From positions 4,772,001 to 4,836,000 of the forward strand of contig NC_066591.1 of the NCBI RefSeq assembly GCF_905475345.1: a DNA stretch of 64,000 nt, read 5' to 3'. This document shows positions 14,668 to 29,005 of this stretch, in pieces (positions within the stretch are counted from its first letter, which is position 1; every line of letters begins with the position of its first letter). The translations under genes were made by a program, and so were the position numbers. The notes under the pieces are model-generated. The model was not told where the DNA came from. It saw only the letters and a list, made by a program, of their open reading frames with translations, and made no database searches. The stretch is from Vespula vulgaris (Eukaryota; Arthropoda; Insecta; Hymenoptera; Vespidae).

Positions 14668-16641
14668 ATAGAAATACAGATTACATTTTTTTCCTTCTTT
14701 ATTTGTAAAAAAGAAGAAGAGAATCCTTGTTAAATTTTTTTGTGGATGAACGAAAGAAATTCATTCTTTTGAATACACATATTTTCTACTTCGTTTTCAT
14801 CTTTTCTAAAGATACGATTGATTCATTATAATAATAAACGATACTACAACAGTCTATCTTCGAGATTGTATAAACAATCTTGTGATACTTACATAAACTT
14901 TATTCCAAAGTGATAAGGATCAAAAGAGTTACTTCGTTTTAAAGCGTACAAGAGCTTTTAATAAACTTTTGAAGCGATTATATTCTTTCGAGATTAATTA
15001 CACGATTGACGTATAGTGGCTTAATAGATTATTCGGAAAGATATTCTCTGAACAAAGGAAAAGTATTTTCAAAATGTCACAGAATAGCATAATTTAAGAA
15101 AAAACATTTCTACGTATAAGAGCACAAAAATGAAATACTACGATCAAATCGAACACATGTATAACAGATATTTATAATTCATATTTTAACTCTTTATAAC
15201 ATATTTTTAATTCTTTATAACATCGTGTAACTTTGAAATCACACAGTTATATCTATAATTTTGATATCTTATTTCATTTGTTCGTTATGAAATTAAAAAG
15301 TTTATTCATAGACGGTATGCTTTTGCCAAGTACGAATAACTTTCTTATTGTTAATATAGTATAGTTTTACTAATATAAATTATAGAATAAGTTTCACGTT
15401 ACATAATGTTTTTTATATACGAAAAAGAATTGAATTATGAGAGGTTGCAATTTCAAAAGGTACATTTTCACGAAATCTAAACTTTACAAAATATTTCAAA
15501 CAAAAACATCTCTCTTCTCCGTTATTGTAGTAGATATAAGTAAAAGATAATTCGATCATTTTATAATGCAAAATTCATGTCGTGCGATGTTATCAAATAT
15601 CGATAATATCTTTTTGGGTTCTCAATTTCATGTTGGCATAGAACGAAGTCATCGTTTATTGCCAACTAGTATGATATCAACAACGTCGAACGTGCACGTT
15701 CCATTAGTATAGTAGCTTGAAGAATAGTAGGTACGTGTAATGCGAGATCCAAATACGTCATTATATTATATTATTCCACTCTTGGAGCTTATCTTTCGAG
15801 GGCCCATGAATAAAGCTACATACTAGATTCACCTTCATACTTACAGGAATTCGCTTCTCCTAAACGTGCCATTATTTCATGGCTAACGGTCACCCTAGAA
15901 AGAGAAGAAAATTGCTCGCGTTCTTCGTCTTGGTTGAAGGGTTTGAGTGAGTTACGTGCAATAACGTTAAGCTCGTTTATCTTTCCAATATGATCGATGC
16001 ACCTAAGTAAGTAAGTAAGTAAGTACGTAAGTAAGTAAATACGTACGTACGTACGTAAGTACTTACGACTTATTTGAAACGATTAATAAAAATTTTTACG
16101 ATAGTATTATAGTAGTATAGTATAGGAACTCAGAAAAAGATGGAAAGCTTCGAGAGTATTCTTTTGAAACCATTGAAATTTAGATTCGACCGTACGTAAT
16201 CCTCTTTTTGAAAAAATTCGGAAGTCAAGAGGTTTCATGGCGGCTGCTGCTGCTGCTGCTGTTAGTGCTGCTACTGGTTCGTTCATGGAAACCGTTAAAA
16301 TTTGTTGAAAAGCGCAAGAAAAAAAGAGACAGAGATAGAAAGTTATGAACATTTCGTTAGCGATCTTCCTGGTTTCCTACTTTCTTATTCTAATTCTTTT
16401 TCTTTTTCCCCTTTTTTCTTTTCATTTTTCTTTTTTTTTCGAACTTTTCCTTTACTTTTTTCGGTCTCTCGTTAGCATCCAACTCGGATAGCGAAATGAA
16501 CGGCAGAAAAGCGTCGTCACTGGTCGTCTTGATGGTTCGTAGCTCGTAAATGCGCTCTTCAATTTAAAAGCTTTTGTGCGAGTATCCATGCGGCGGAGAC
16601 CACACACAACGGAAAAAAAAGTTATTCAATTTGAAGCACAT

Positions 16642-16727
<86 letters not shown>

Positions 16728-16834
16728 AGAGAGAGAAATATATACATAGAAAGAAAAAGAGAGAGAAAGAGAGAGAGAGAGGGAAAACTGTGACCCGCTC
16801 CAAAGTTTACGGACTTCTATCTTTCTGTCTTTCT

Positions 16835-16877
<43 letters not shown>

Positions 16878-19408
16878 TCTCTTTCTCTTTCTGTCTATCT
16901 CTATTTCTATCGGATAACGATTCTCAAGTTTTGAAGTGTACGAAGCTACTATCATTAAAATCTAAGTTTCACGTAAAGAGATCGTCGAATATATTTTTAT
17001 CTTCCTTTATATCTATTTCCTTCGATAATTACTTTCGCTTCTACTTCATTTTTTCCCATACATTGGGTATTTAAAAAAATACTATACCTAACTTTGAGAT
17101 GTGACGTAGGGTGATTAAACACAGTTTAAGTAATAAAATAATGATCGGAAACGTTTCTCCGTGTCGAGGTAATACGATATGAATGAAATGTTGACTTGAT
17201 ACAATTTATATGAAAAGCAATTCTTTTATACATTCTTAATGGTTATATCAAATTAGTGGAATATTACGGGAATGATGTCGAAGATATTACGATAACTGTT
17301 TCGAAGTTGTTCGTCAATTAAATAGAATTCTCAATGTTTACAAACGTCGTATCATTGAACGTAGAATTCTTTGAAATATTTGCGTGAGGTTACGAGGAAT
17401 CATAATAAACAAGTTAGGATAATTCTTGGAACGAATTCTTCTTTCGTATTGATTCGTGTTTTCTAAACACTTGTCTTAGAACAATCAGAAAAATAAATAA
17501 AAGAAAATTCTATGAAAATCATAACTGGAAAATATTTATGTAGGCTAATCCCATACAATTTGCTCTTTTAATCAAAATCATTTGGAAAATATTCATTTAC
17601 TCTAAATTATTTCAATAATTTAATATAAAATATGCTGGCTCATCATCGATAATAAACTCAATGAAGCGTTTTAATTTTTATCGTATTATCTCGATTGGAA
17701 AGCGTTCCCGAATATTATTTTATTACGAAATAGTATTTAATTATAGACGAAAAGTCTTTAATTATTTCTGAAAAGTAGGAACATTTATTCTGAAATATTC
17801 TATATACACCATCGTCATATTAAGGATTATTATTATATTATTATAATTATTCATTATCATCATCATCACCATCATCACTAATATTATTATTATTATTATT
17901 ATCATCGTTGTCTAACTCAAAAAAATTCGTAAACTTTATCCCCACTTTTCAATGGCTATGCATTTTTCCTTTAGAAATTATTTTAATTTTATTATTAAGA
18001 GATCTTAAACAAACGAAACCAAATTACCGAGTTTAAAACACCAAAACTATAATAAATCAATACTTATGCACGTACACACAGAAAACACAAATGGTCACGT
18101 TTAATTCTATTCATATAAAGAAAAAAGGAATTTCAAAGAAAAATTATTACAATCGATAACCCACCTATTTATTCGTAGACATCAATACATTCTAGATTCA
18201 ATTTAATGGTTTATTATTATTTTTTTTTTTTTCGATAAAGAAAAAAGAAAAGTTTCAATCTCGTTGACGTCAATCTCGTTAAACAAAGGTTTATTATTTT
18301 TCTTTTTTAAAATCTCCAACGAAACTTGTTTCGACGTGATTGCTTTGATTGGCGTCTTTGTTTCTGTTTTCGATAACAATAAACCTAATCGCGTAATCGT
18401 TCTTTTGAATTGTTACATAAGACCGATTCCAAGGATCTCGCTTATCTCACGTGGAATTAGGTATGTAATGGTGTTATGCGGGCATACGTGCGTGAATAAA
18501 TTCGTGCGTGCGTGCATGAAGGACAGCATGAGCGAATGAATGTGTTCTCAAGGAGGTTAATGTGACCTGCTTCGTAGTTAAATAATGAGGGATTCCATTG
18601 AATTTATGGACCAACGTTGCTCGAAATGGAAGATCGAGATTTGCATTGTTTAAATATCGATTATCATATCGTATTCTACAGAGAGCTAAATGGATCAGTT
18701 TATTTTAGTTTGGTACTGATAAAACGTATAATGGTACGTATTGTATGAAGTAAATAATTGATGAAAATGATATATATATATATGTACATTATTTATATCA
18801 TTGATCACACATATGTTATCTGTTTATATTACATTAATCCTCTATATTTGTGTAACTATATATGTAATTATATATAATTGTTTTCATTTATTATCGAATA
18901 ATCAACAATCAATAATCAAAATTTGACAGAAAATAAATAAATGGGCGAAGAATGTAAAATCGGCGATATGAAACCATACAATGTCAGAAATATAAAAAAA
19001 AAAAAGAAAAGAAAAAAGAATTAAAAAAAAAGTAGATAAAAATTGAATAAAAGAGAATATTATATTGAAATTGGTCTTTCGAAAATATTACATATTATTA
19101 TCCATGCGAAGGCACGTTATTTTCAAGTAATTACTATGCCGTTGAAAGAAATTATTCATTTCTCATTTTTCTCAATTATCGGACGAATAAATATTTCCGA
19201 AAAAATAAATAGGAATATTTACGAGGGATAATGACTTTTTGTTCTATCGAAAGATTGACTTTTTTATTTATTTTTATTTATTTATTTTTGTTTCAGAAAC
19301 TATGTCATTCTAAATGTATTTTTCCAATATGGCTCTCTATGATTTTACTATATCTACATTATAACATGAAAGAAATCGGAGTATGTATTTACATACATAG
19401 ATACATAT

Positions 19409-19469
<61 letters not shown>

Positions 19470-20276
19470 CAAAAATCTAGCTATTGCGCTGTTCTCTACA
19501 AAGTATCATTCATTGCTCGAACTTCTCTACCTCGGGGCTATTTTACCGTAGGAAAAGAAAAATCAAAATGATCAAGCGTCGTACGGAAAGTTTCTCTTAC
19601 TTCTACGTACACGGGATACCTCGTATCGGTCGTATGAAATTGTAATATACATTTTCGTTTTACCTTTCAACTTCTTTTTTACTTTTTTCTTGAAATCGAA
19701 ACGCGAGAAAAGGATAAGAGTTTGGTCGATTGACACGTAATATCGAAGCGAATATCCGGCGAAATGTGGATTAAAGAAGAAAACATGAAAGAAGAAATAG
19801 ATAGATAGAGAGAGAGAGAGAAAGAAAGAGAGGGAGAGAGAAATTCGTTCTTTCGAATACGATATAATATCTATATAGACTCGAAGATAAGAAATCTCGG
19901 ATTCCATACGACGAATCGATGAATCTTCGCAGCATTCTATTCACCCTTCTCCTATTTCACTTATTATTATGTTGACTTCACGAGGTTATTCGAGCTACAG
20001 AAAACGATAACTCATAATGAAATATATTTTTCATTAATGGTGAGTGCGACTGGATTTTGTAGTAGCTACTTCCAGGAAGAAAGAAAAAAGAAAGACATTA
20101 AAAAAAAACATACTAAAGAAAGAAGGAAGAGGAAGAGATTAAACAAAAAAAAAAAAAAAGATACTAGAGCAAGGTCGGGCAATATTCGCGAGTTGTGAAA
20201 AAAATATAAGTATGCAGGTGGATTTTATAATCCATACGCTTTTAAAGCCCGTTTAAGACTATCTCTTTCTCTCTTG

Positions 20277-20327
<51 letters not shown>

Positions 20328-20579
20328 GAAAATTGCCACAGCGTTCGAGATCTCATCCCCCTTTTACTCTTGGCCTCTCGAACCCACTCCAACCCGTTCA
20401 CTCCACTATCCTAAATTTACTGCCGTTTTCTCTCCTCGCGAACTTCCAACGCCATTATCGGCCAATTTCGCCAAGATTTCCTAATTAAACATCGTGATTC
20501 TAAGATATTGGATCGTAAATCTCGTTAACGAGCATTTCGCATAAAACTCGCAGCTCTGAACTCTACCTCTATCTCTCTA

Positions 20580-20628
<49 letters not shown>

Positions 20629-22154
20629 TTCGGAGAATTACAGAACTTGAAGGATAAATTTTATACTATCTTTAACCATTTCTTTTGGTCTCATCGTTTA
20701 TTTTTATTTATCTTTTTTCTTCTTTTTTATTTTTATTTTTTTTTTTTGTATTTTTTATCTTTCTTTACGTTGCTTTAAGATTCGCGCGAAAGAGCATCAC
20801 GGAGAATATTTTTTTAAAAGAAATAACGATTTCCTTGATAACGCTATTTTTTTTTCTCGTAATCATTTATCAAATCGTAACGCGAATAAAATCGTACGCG
20901 AATCGATACCTATCCTTAGGAAGCTCGATCATTTTCAGTCATTCTATTTTACGAGCGTGTAATCGTTGATACGTTTCGTTTTTCTGTTATTTATTCCTAT
21001 CGATTCCCGTGATACGCGCACGTGCCATTATCTTTCAAAAAATAATTTCGACGTTCATACTATTTTTATACGATAAAGCTCAATGTTCTGGACAAGTATC
21101 GATGAAAAAGGTCTCGTGAATTATCAGTAGGAATTGCGAACGTGAACGAATAATCGGAAAAGCAATTCGAATTACGTCGGCCACGTGATGAATGCCTCCC
21201 TCGTTTTACCACGAATCTCTCGTTCGAACTTTCACCTCGTTCGAAAAAAAGAAAAAAAGAGAAAGAAAAAGAAAAAAAAGAAAAACGAAAAATAAAATAC
21301 TCGAGAAAAGTTACGATTCAGCGATAATTACGGTTCTTCGTTCATTTTCTCGTAATCCAATAAATTCAATATCTAATTATTCCTAAAACTACCACGTTGC
21401 AATTGAAACAATCGACAGTATTTAGCGAAGTGGAAATATTGACGTTGCCGATTGCGATAAAACATAGTTTTTAGCGAAAACACCGTTTCGTTCATTGATT
21501 CCTTCTGTTCGACCCAGATCTTTTCTCAAAGTTTACTTGACATCGGAATATTTCTGTATTTAAATCTATCTTTAAAAAAAAAAGACTAAAAAAATAGAGT
21601 AGTAAGAAGTATTTTCTTCTTACTCTATGTGAACAATCTCTTTTCTTTACACTCCAAGAGTAAAGAAAATATTTTCTCCATATTCTTCCCAAGGGCGTCT
21701 AGTCTTTTCTCGTAGCACAAAACTATCCTTTAAAAAGTTATCTTCATCTTATTACGATGCACTTCTTATCATATTGTTCGCTGGGTGAAGGTACTTACGT
21801 TTCTCGTCTTCACTTTTATCGCCATAAAAGACAACTTCGCTTTCGGCTTTCTTGATAATGGTTGTGCGATATGTTAGAAGAAAAAAGAAAAATAAAGAAA
21901 GAAAACAGAATATACTTTGTATATTCTACGTGCTTTCTCTTTTTTCGTTTCTTTTTTAGAAGATTATCATTAATTGTTTCATTCAATTTTTCTCGATAAA
22001 ATAAAATGATTACGTAAGTGATATGAAGTGATATATAGAAATATTGCTGAATTATGTTATAAAACGATGTAATATTATATACATTTCGATGCACGATTAT
22101 TATTTATAAATAATTTAATTTATTAAATGAAATAGCTTGGTAATTGACTTACTG

Positions 22155-22197
<43 letters not shown>

Positions 22198-22440
22198 ATT
22201 GAAAAATGGAATTACTGCGTTGAATGAAAGCGAGATTATTACGAGTACTTACAACTTCAAATGTTGTTCCAAGAGGTCATAGCTTTAGAAATAGGAACTA
22301 GTGAAGTGTGAGATAGGCTAGGTAATGAAATGTACATATGTATACGCGTACATACATAATTCGTCAATCGAAAATTCCTAGTGTATAACTTGTATTTGAA
22401 TATTATTACGTGGGAAAATTCTGAATGCATTGATTAAAGG

Positions 22441-22507
<67 letters not shown>

Positions 22508-23616
22508 TGTACCTTAATCTTCGTGAGAGAACAACCCTTTCAATTATGCTTGCTGCATACATGCATACTTGAATGTAGTATGCAACAATAAAAAAATGTA
22601 ATTACAACATATGAATATTTAATGATATAACAAACATAATCCAAGTTTGTTTATCATAATGTGGAATGATGAATAATAATAAAAAGATAGATATCCTGAA
22701 AATAATGATATCTTAAAAATTATGATATATCAGAATGGTAGAAGTGAGCGTAAAGCAATTCTTAAGACTCTTATTCTTATTTGATTGTTTTGGTAAAGTA
22801 AGAAAAAACGATTTTGAAAAAAATGAACGATATGTATAAAATTTATATTGTTTCCTAATTGAAAAATGGAGCGATAGTAGGTGAATTTAAGTAGTGCAAG
22901 AATAAATTGATCGACGATAAGGCACTTGTAGCTCATGATGAAAAAGTTTACTCAGGAAACTGGTAACTATGTGATTCGTATAATCGTAAATAGAGAAAAT
23001 ATGAATCCTAAAGTAAACATTAAAAATATTACCTTATTTAAGAGGATTAATAAATTATGAAGAATTGAGAAACCATGTAAAAATGTTAAGTAATATTTAT
23101 CTTCATCTCGTCTCTATTCGTATAATTTGATTTTATTACCGTCCTGTAATTTTTCTTTTTTATTTACTTATTTATTTTTTCTTTCTTTCTTTGTGAAATT
23201 TCACATTGATTATAAATTATCTTTATTATAGAATTTTAATCAAAGAAACATTTCTAAATATTTCGAGTTTCTTTTCTTTTCTTTTCTTTTTTCATTTAAT
23301 TCTTCATGTCGGATGAAACGTTTTATGAAAGAAATAAAATAAATTGACAGTATCGGTGTTTTTTTACAACTTTTTTTTTTGCAAATTTTCGTATCGAAGA
23401 TTCGAATTGCCAAAAACGATAAAGTACGTAATAGACATATATACACATGTAAAATGATCTTGAAATGTCGGAAGATACAGTGATGTGAACGTTTAGTTGA
23501 GGAGAAGAAGATATACTTTTCCTACGTTTCTTCCTTTCCTTCTTTTTATCGTTGCAGCGAGAGAGATCACTTTGCATTCGATACTCTGGATCCACGGAAA
23601 AAGAAGAGAGAGAGAG

Positions 23617-23693
<77 letters not shown>

Positions 23694-24178
23694 GAGAGAG
23701 AGAGATAAGAAGGAAAATGTCGCTCAGTAGATATAGCACATTTCGGCTTCTCTCAAAAGTTTTCGACGTTGCGAATGGTTTACGTGATCCCTTAGCGTAG
23801 CGACGTGCAACTAAAACTCGTTCTTATCTCACCGTTTCGAATTTACTCTACATCTATGTACACAGGCACGCTTACGGCTGTAAATTTCTCATTTGGAAAC
23901 GCTTTTCATGAATTTTATTTCGTGAATAAAAAAAAAGAAATAAAAGAAAAAAGATTAAAAAAAATTGCGTTAATTTGAAAAAAATTGGCTATGAATAGAG
24001 TTTTATTTTTGTGTTCTGTATGCGTTTTATTTTTTATTTTTTATTTATTTATTTACTTTTTTTTGATGACATTTATCAACATTGCTTAGACGACAAAACG
24101 AGCAGGAAAAAGTGAATAGCATTTTACTGGATAGTAAAACACTCTCTAAAACATCTCTCTAAAATTTCATTATTTTTG

Positions 24179-24234
<56 letters not shown>

Positions 24235-25042
24235 CAAATGAATACGCTTATCACATCTGTAATAAAATAATAAACGATTAAACAAGTGTCATGATATTTT
24301 ATGTAATCGAGATATATCAAATAATGCATCTCTGTTAGTAATCCATTATCGGATTAGTATTTTCTACGTATACGTTTTTACTTTATTTTTATTATTATAG
24401 ATGCGTATTCATATTCGTTATGTACGAACGTATATGATGACATAATTCATTGTACGTAAGATAAGTAAATAGGGATAACATATGATCCATGATTTTTTAA
24501 ATAATTACGATTTTGTATTTTGAGCGAAACAGCCTATTGACCTCCTTGTGGATCCATTTCTAAAGAAATAAAGTTCTAAAAAAGACTTCGAAGTAATCAT
24601 TCAGGTAAAAAGCCTTTTCACTCGATGTTCATCTTGAACACTTTTCACTCTCTCTCGACACACATACACACACACATATATATACACACACATATACATT
24701 CAAACTTCTTGCTTGACAACTTAGGTTGGTAGTTCTAGTTCGAGACTTACATTGAAATTTCACGCTTGAAACTTACTCTCGTATTGTAACGACCTCGTAA
24801 CTCTAATAAACGGTTGTAAATCCACGCGTCTAACTATTACAATCCCATGTTAAGATATAAGGTAACGTATGTTGTTCCTTACAAATATATATATCTGTAA
24901 GATTTTAACGGAATGGTAGCGACGGAATGCTAGAGAAAATAATAAGAATGTCGTTCGAGTAAATTGCATTGCCAAGTTTCAACCGTATCTCTTATTTAAT
25001 TATTATGAGATAATATCTCGAATCAGAATGGGTGAGTGGGTG

Positions 25043-25083
<41 letters not shown>

Positions 25084-25243
25084 AGGGAGGGAGGGTACTA
25101 TCTGCACTACCCTACTTCGAGATGGAATTGTACCATTATATACGTAGATATTCTCTATTACGTAAACGTAATAGAGAAAAGGGCAGTCATAAGTATAGCT
25201 CACTAATTTCAAGCTGCATGTAGGAAGAAGAAAGAAGAAAGGA

Positions 25244-25291
<48 letters not shown>

Positions 25292-25905
25292 AGAAAATAA
25301 AAAATAACAAAAAAAATAAAAATAAAAAGAAAAAAAAACATAGAGACAGAGAGAAAAAAGCAACAAAGAAAAAAAAATAAAAAAAAAAAAGGAAAGTTTC
25401 TTTGAAGGCTGCCAAGCCGACGAGGTCTGTTCCATGATGCATAGTAGCCCGAGGGTTGCAGGAAACTCGAGTTAATGGAACCTGTCATATTCCATACGTG
25501 CTTTAATGCAGTGTGCTAGCTAGGAAAGTGTATGTATGGGTCGAAGGCCTTCGCGAGAGGGGTGGAATCGTTGAGAAGAGAAGGCTAAGAGTAAAAAGAG
25601 AAGAGGAGAAAGGAGTGGAGTGCTTTCGTGGCTGGAAGAAGCCACGGACGCGTGCGACCTATACGACGGATGGAATGCACCTACGTCTTTATATGTCTAT
25701 GTACAGATAAAAATATACGTGTACGTGTATACGTTAGTATACGTTCGTCGTGTGTGCGTGCATAGCTTTACGAATGGGATAAACTTCAGAAAGACGAGTG
25801 AGCTTAAGTATTTCCATGGAAAGAAATAAATCTAGTAAGCATCGAGCATTTACCTTTTTCCACGTGAAAAGAAAAAGATAGATAGAAGAGAGGGAGAAAG
25901 AAAGA

Positions 25906-25951
<46 letters not shown>

Positions 25952-26789
25952 CAGGTTTCTCTTCGTATTAGTAACAATTAAATTTTTCACAATGATATAA
26001 TATAAAATAAGAGAATACCAGCAAAGTACCGTCAGCCGAGACTGACAATCCGTTTTTCTCGTGAAATCCATAGTTTAAGAAAAACAGAGAATTCTTTCGT
26101 ACTTTATCTATTCACCTATGTATCTATGTTACGCATTTAAGTACGTACGTACAAATTACTAATTTTCTTTGTTGAATAGAAATTGTTTAAAAATGTCTAG
26201 GTTAAAGAGAAATCATTGAAATAATATCGTTTAATCGTAATTAAGTTGCTATTGTTATCGAATGGTTAACGAAAACAGATAATATGTTAGGAGTTAATCA
26301 TGCGAGATCTTTGATTATTCTACCGTAGCGATACGATACAGGCTGTCCCGTTTAATTAAAACCTTCGTTTATCTTTTAACGATGGATTCACAATCATAAA
26401 ATGATAAAATTATTTGATGGATAATTCATCCTTTCTATAAAAGGATATTTTGACGAGAATACGATTTCGTTTGAAACGAATCTTCATTACGTAGGATCAG
26501 TAAGGATAATCGAATTTCATAGGGACATCCTGCACTTATATTCATCGAGCACTAAACAACGTCGTCAGTTATTCGTCAGATATACGTTTTCCTATTAGAG
26601 ATAACATATTCACGGTTTCTCTGTATCGTTTGTCGAAAGTTCCTTTTACATATGATATATTAACCAATCGTTTAAAAGCCTTCGGCGATGAAGACTGAGC
26701 TTATACATATGAGTGAGATATGTAATATGAAACCCGAGCTTTTCCTCTGTTCAAACGCGAATTTCTACTGCGTATTCCTAATTGACTAC

Positions 26790-26837
<48 letters not shown>

Positions 26838-28956
26838 TGGTATTATATAAAGGATTTATCAAATTTATATTTTATCGACTTGCCAAATTCTTTAGATCCG
26901 TTTTTTTTCTCAACTCTATGGGCAACGACCCAATATCCAGCCGCATACAATTTTTTATGAGCCTCAAAAGCGCGGATAAGTGATTAATTTGAAAAAAATT
27001 TTCTAAGCTCTGCGAATGGAATGTTCTTACGAGAATATCGCGAGAAAATCACTGTAACAGCTGTTTTAAATTCAATATAATATATCGTATGTCTGGTTTA
27101 CTAAATTCTTCAAAATTGTATATTATAATATAAACATTTGAACTACGGTATATCAATCCAAAGAAATTTATTGGGTCGCGGGACCATTATAAAAAAATTT
27201 ATTGGACCGTATGGAAATCGATTGGTTTTGCTTTTTGAAGAATAAAATATCTTTTGAAAAACGACGAGAAGATTTTTTTTTATTTTCATCATTTTTTTTT
27301 TTTAACATCAAGATATATTCTACGGAATCGAATGATTTTGCATTGAATAATATAAAAAGATCGTTTCTAAACATTATGAAGTTCTCGAAAAAATATATTC
27401 GAATTTTATCGGATTTGATTTGATTTGAAAGAGTAAAACAAACTTTCTTGTCGTAAAACTACGAAACTACATAAATTTTGTATTTTTTTTTTTTCTTTTA
27501 TCCAAGTTCGAAATCAATTTCATAAGATCTGGCTTTGAAACGAACTGAGCCAAAGAATCAAAATAACATAAAAGTATAAACCAATGGAGCACGTACGTGG
27601 ATACGTTACAAACGTAATGAGAGATATTATTGCAATTAATTGCAAGCAATTTCTCGAGGAAGGTATATTCTTTTTCCCGTTTGACTCGACGTGAGTTTCC
27701 TATAACATCGGTCAGCTTTCAAAATGACTAACATTGTTCGATCTGATGCATAGCCCGAGGCTTTGAAAATAACATTGAAACTCTGCCGTTTCCTGTTTCT
27801 AGCGCGTCGAACAATTTCATTGAAATGTTCCAAGAGAAGAGTGAAAAAAAAGAGAGAGAGAGAGAGAAAGAGAAAGAGAGACAGTGAGAGAAATAGAGAC
27901 AAAGAGAAGAAGAGAGAGAGAGAGAGAGAGAGAAAGAGCAATGGATAGATATGGAAGAGGTGAGATCGAAGAAAAAGATCGATAGATCGTTTCGCGATAC
28001 ACGCACCTGTGGTTGACGTTCTGGAAACTGTCGATATTATGATAGATTTGCCAGAGGATTTGGCAAATCCTCCACGAAATCAAGGAGTAAAGAAATGAGT
28101 GTGGAAAATGTGTGTATGTGTTGGACAAGAGGGGTGGAGGATGGAAAGGGGAGGAAGACAGGGAGGAAAAAAAAATAATCGACGTTTCATGTTGCTTCGT
28201 ATTCTCTTTTACCGGATATACTCTCTTCCTCTTCCTCTTCCTCTTTCTCTTTCTTCTTGCATATTTCTTCCATTTCCTTTTTTCTTTTTTTTTCTTCAAA
28301 GCAACCATGAAACTCAACAGCTAGAAATACACTTTGCATAGAAATGTGATCATCTAAAACCTTTGTCGAGGTAGGAAAACGATCGTACGTTTGCGTTACT
28401 TGCCTTTATGAAACCCGATTATCGACCAAACATATCGGAAATAGGTCAGACTAACCAGTTTTTTTTTTTTTGTAATCAATTCATTGTTGTTTTTTTTTTT
28501 TTGGAGAATCTTCGGATGAAAACACGGGATTTAATCAAAGTTTGTCGTCAAAATTAATTTTCTCTCTCTCTTTCTTTCTCTGATAAATATCAATTAGATT
28601 TATCCGATTGCAGTTTCATAAATAATTTTCCTTTATATATTTCACATTTTAGTTTTTCTAAATAACACGTATCAACTTATAAATATAAATCATAAATTAC
28701 GATAATGTAAAGCAATTCTTAGTCATTTATTCATAGTTGACATTAATTTATAGCTTTTCTAAGACTTTCCTATCGTAATAATTGTTATACAATAGAAATT
28801 AGTTTTTTTTTCTTTCTTGCAAGATCTAAAAGAACGATTTGTTATCTACGATTAACATCCTGCATCGATTTGGTACACATGAATAAATAAGTAGTATACC
28901 TACGTAAAATTAAATATGTATAAATACCTAATGACGATGTTCATGTGTGCACTATA

Positions 28957-29005
<49 letters not shown>

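Noticed and set aside
16564..16955. Long Leu/Ser-rich and Arg/Glu-rich open frames
   Set aside because: Translations of (GA)n/(CT)n repeats. The same pattern at 25003-25488, 27636-28317, 44365-44797, 57732-58232 and elsewhere was dismissed for the same reason.
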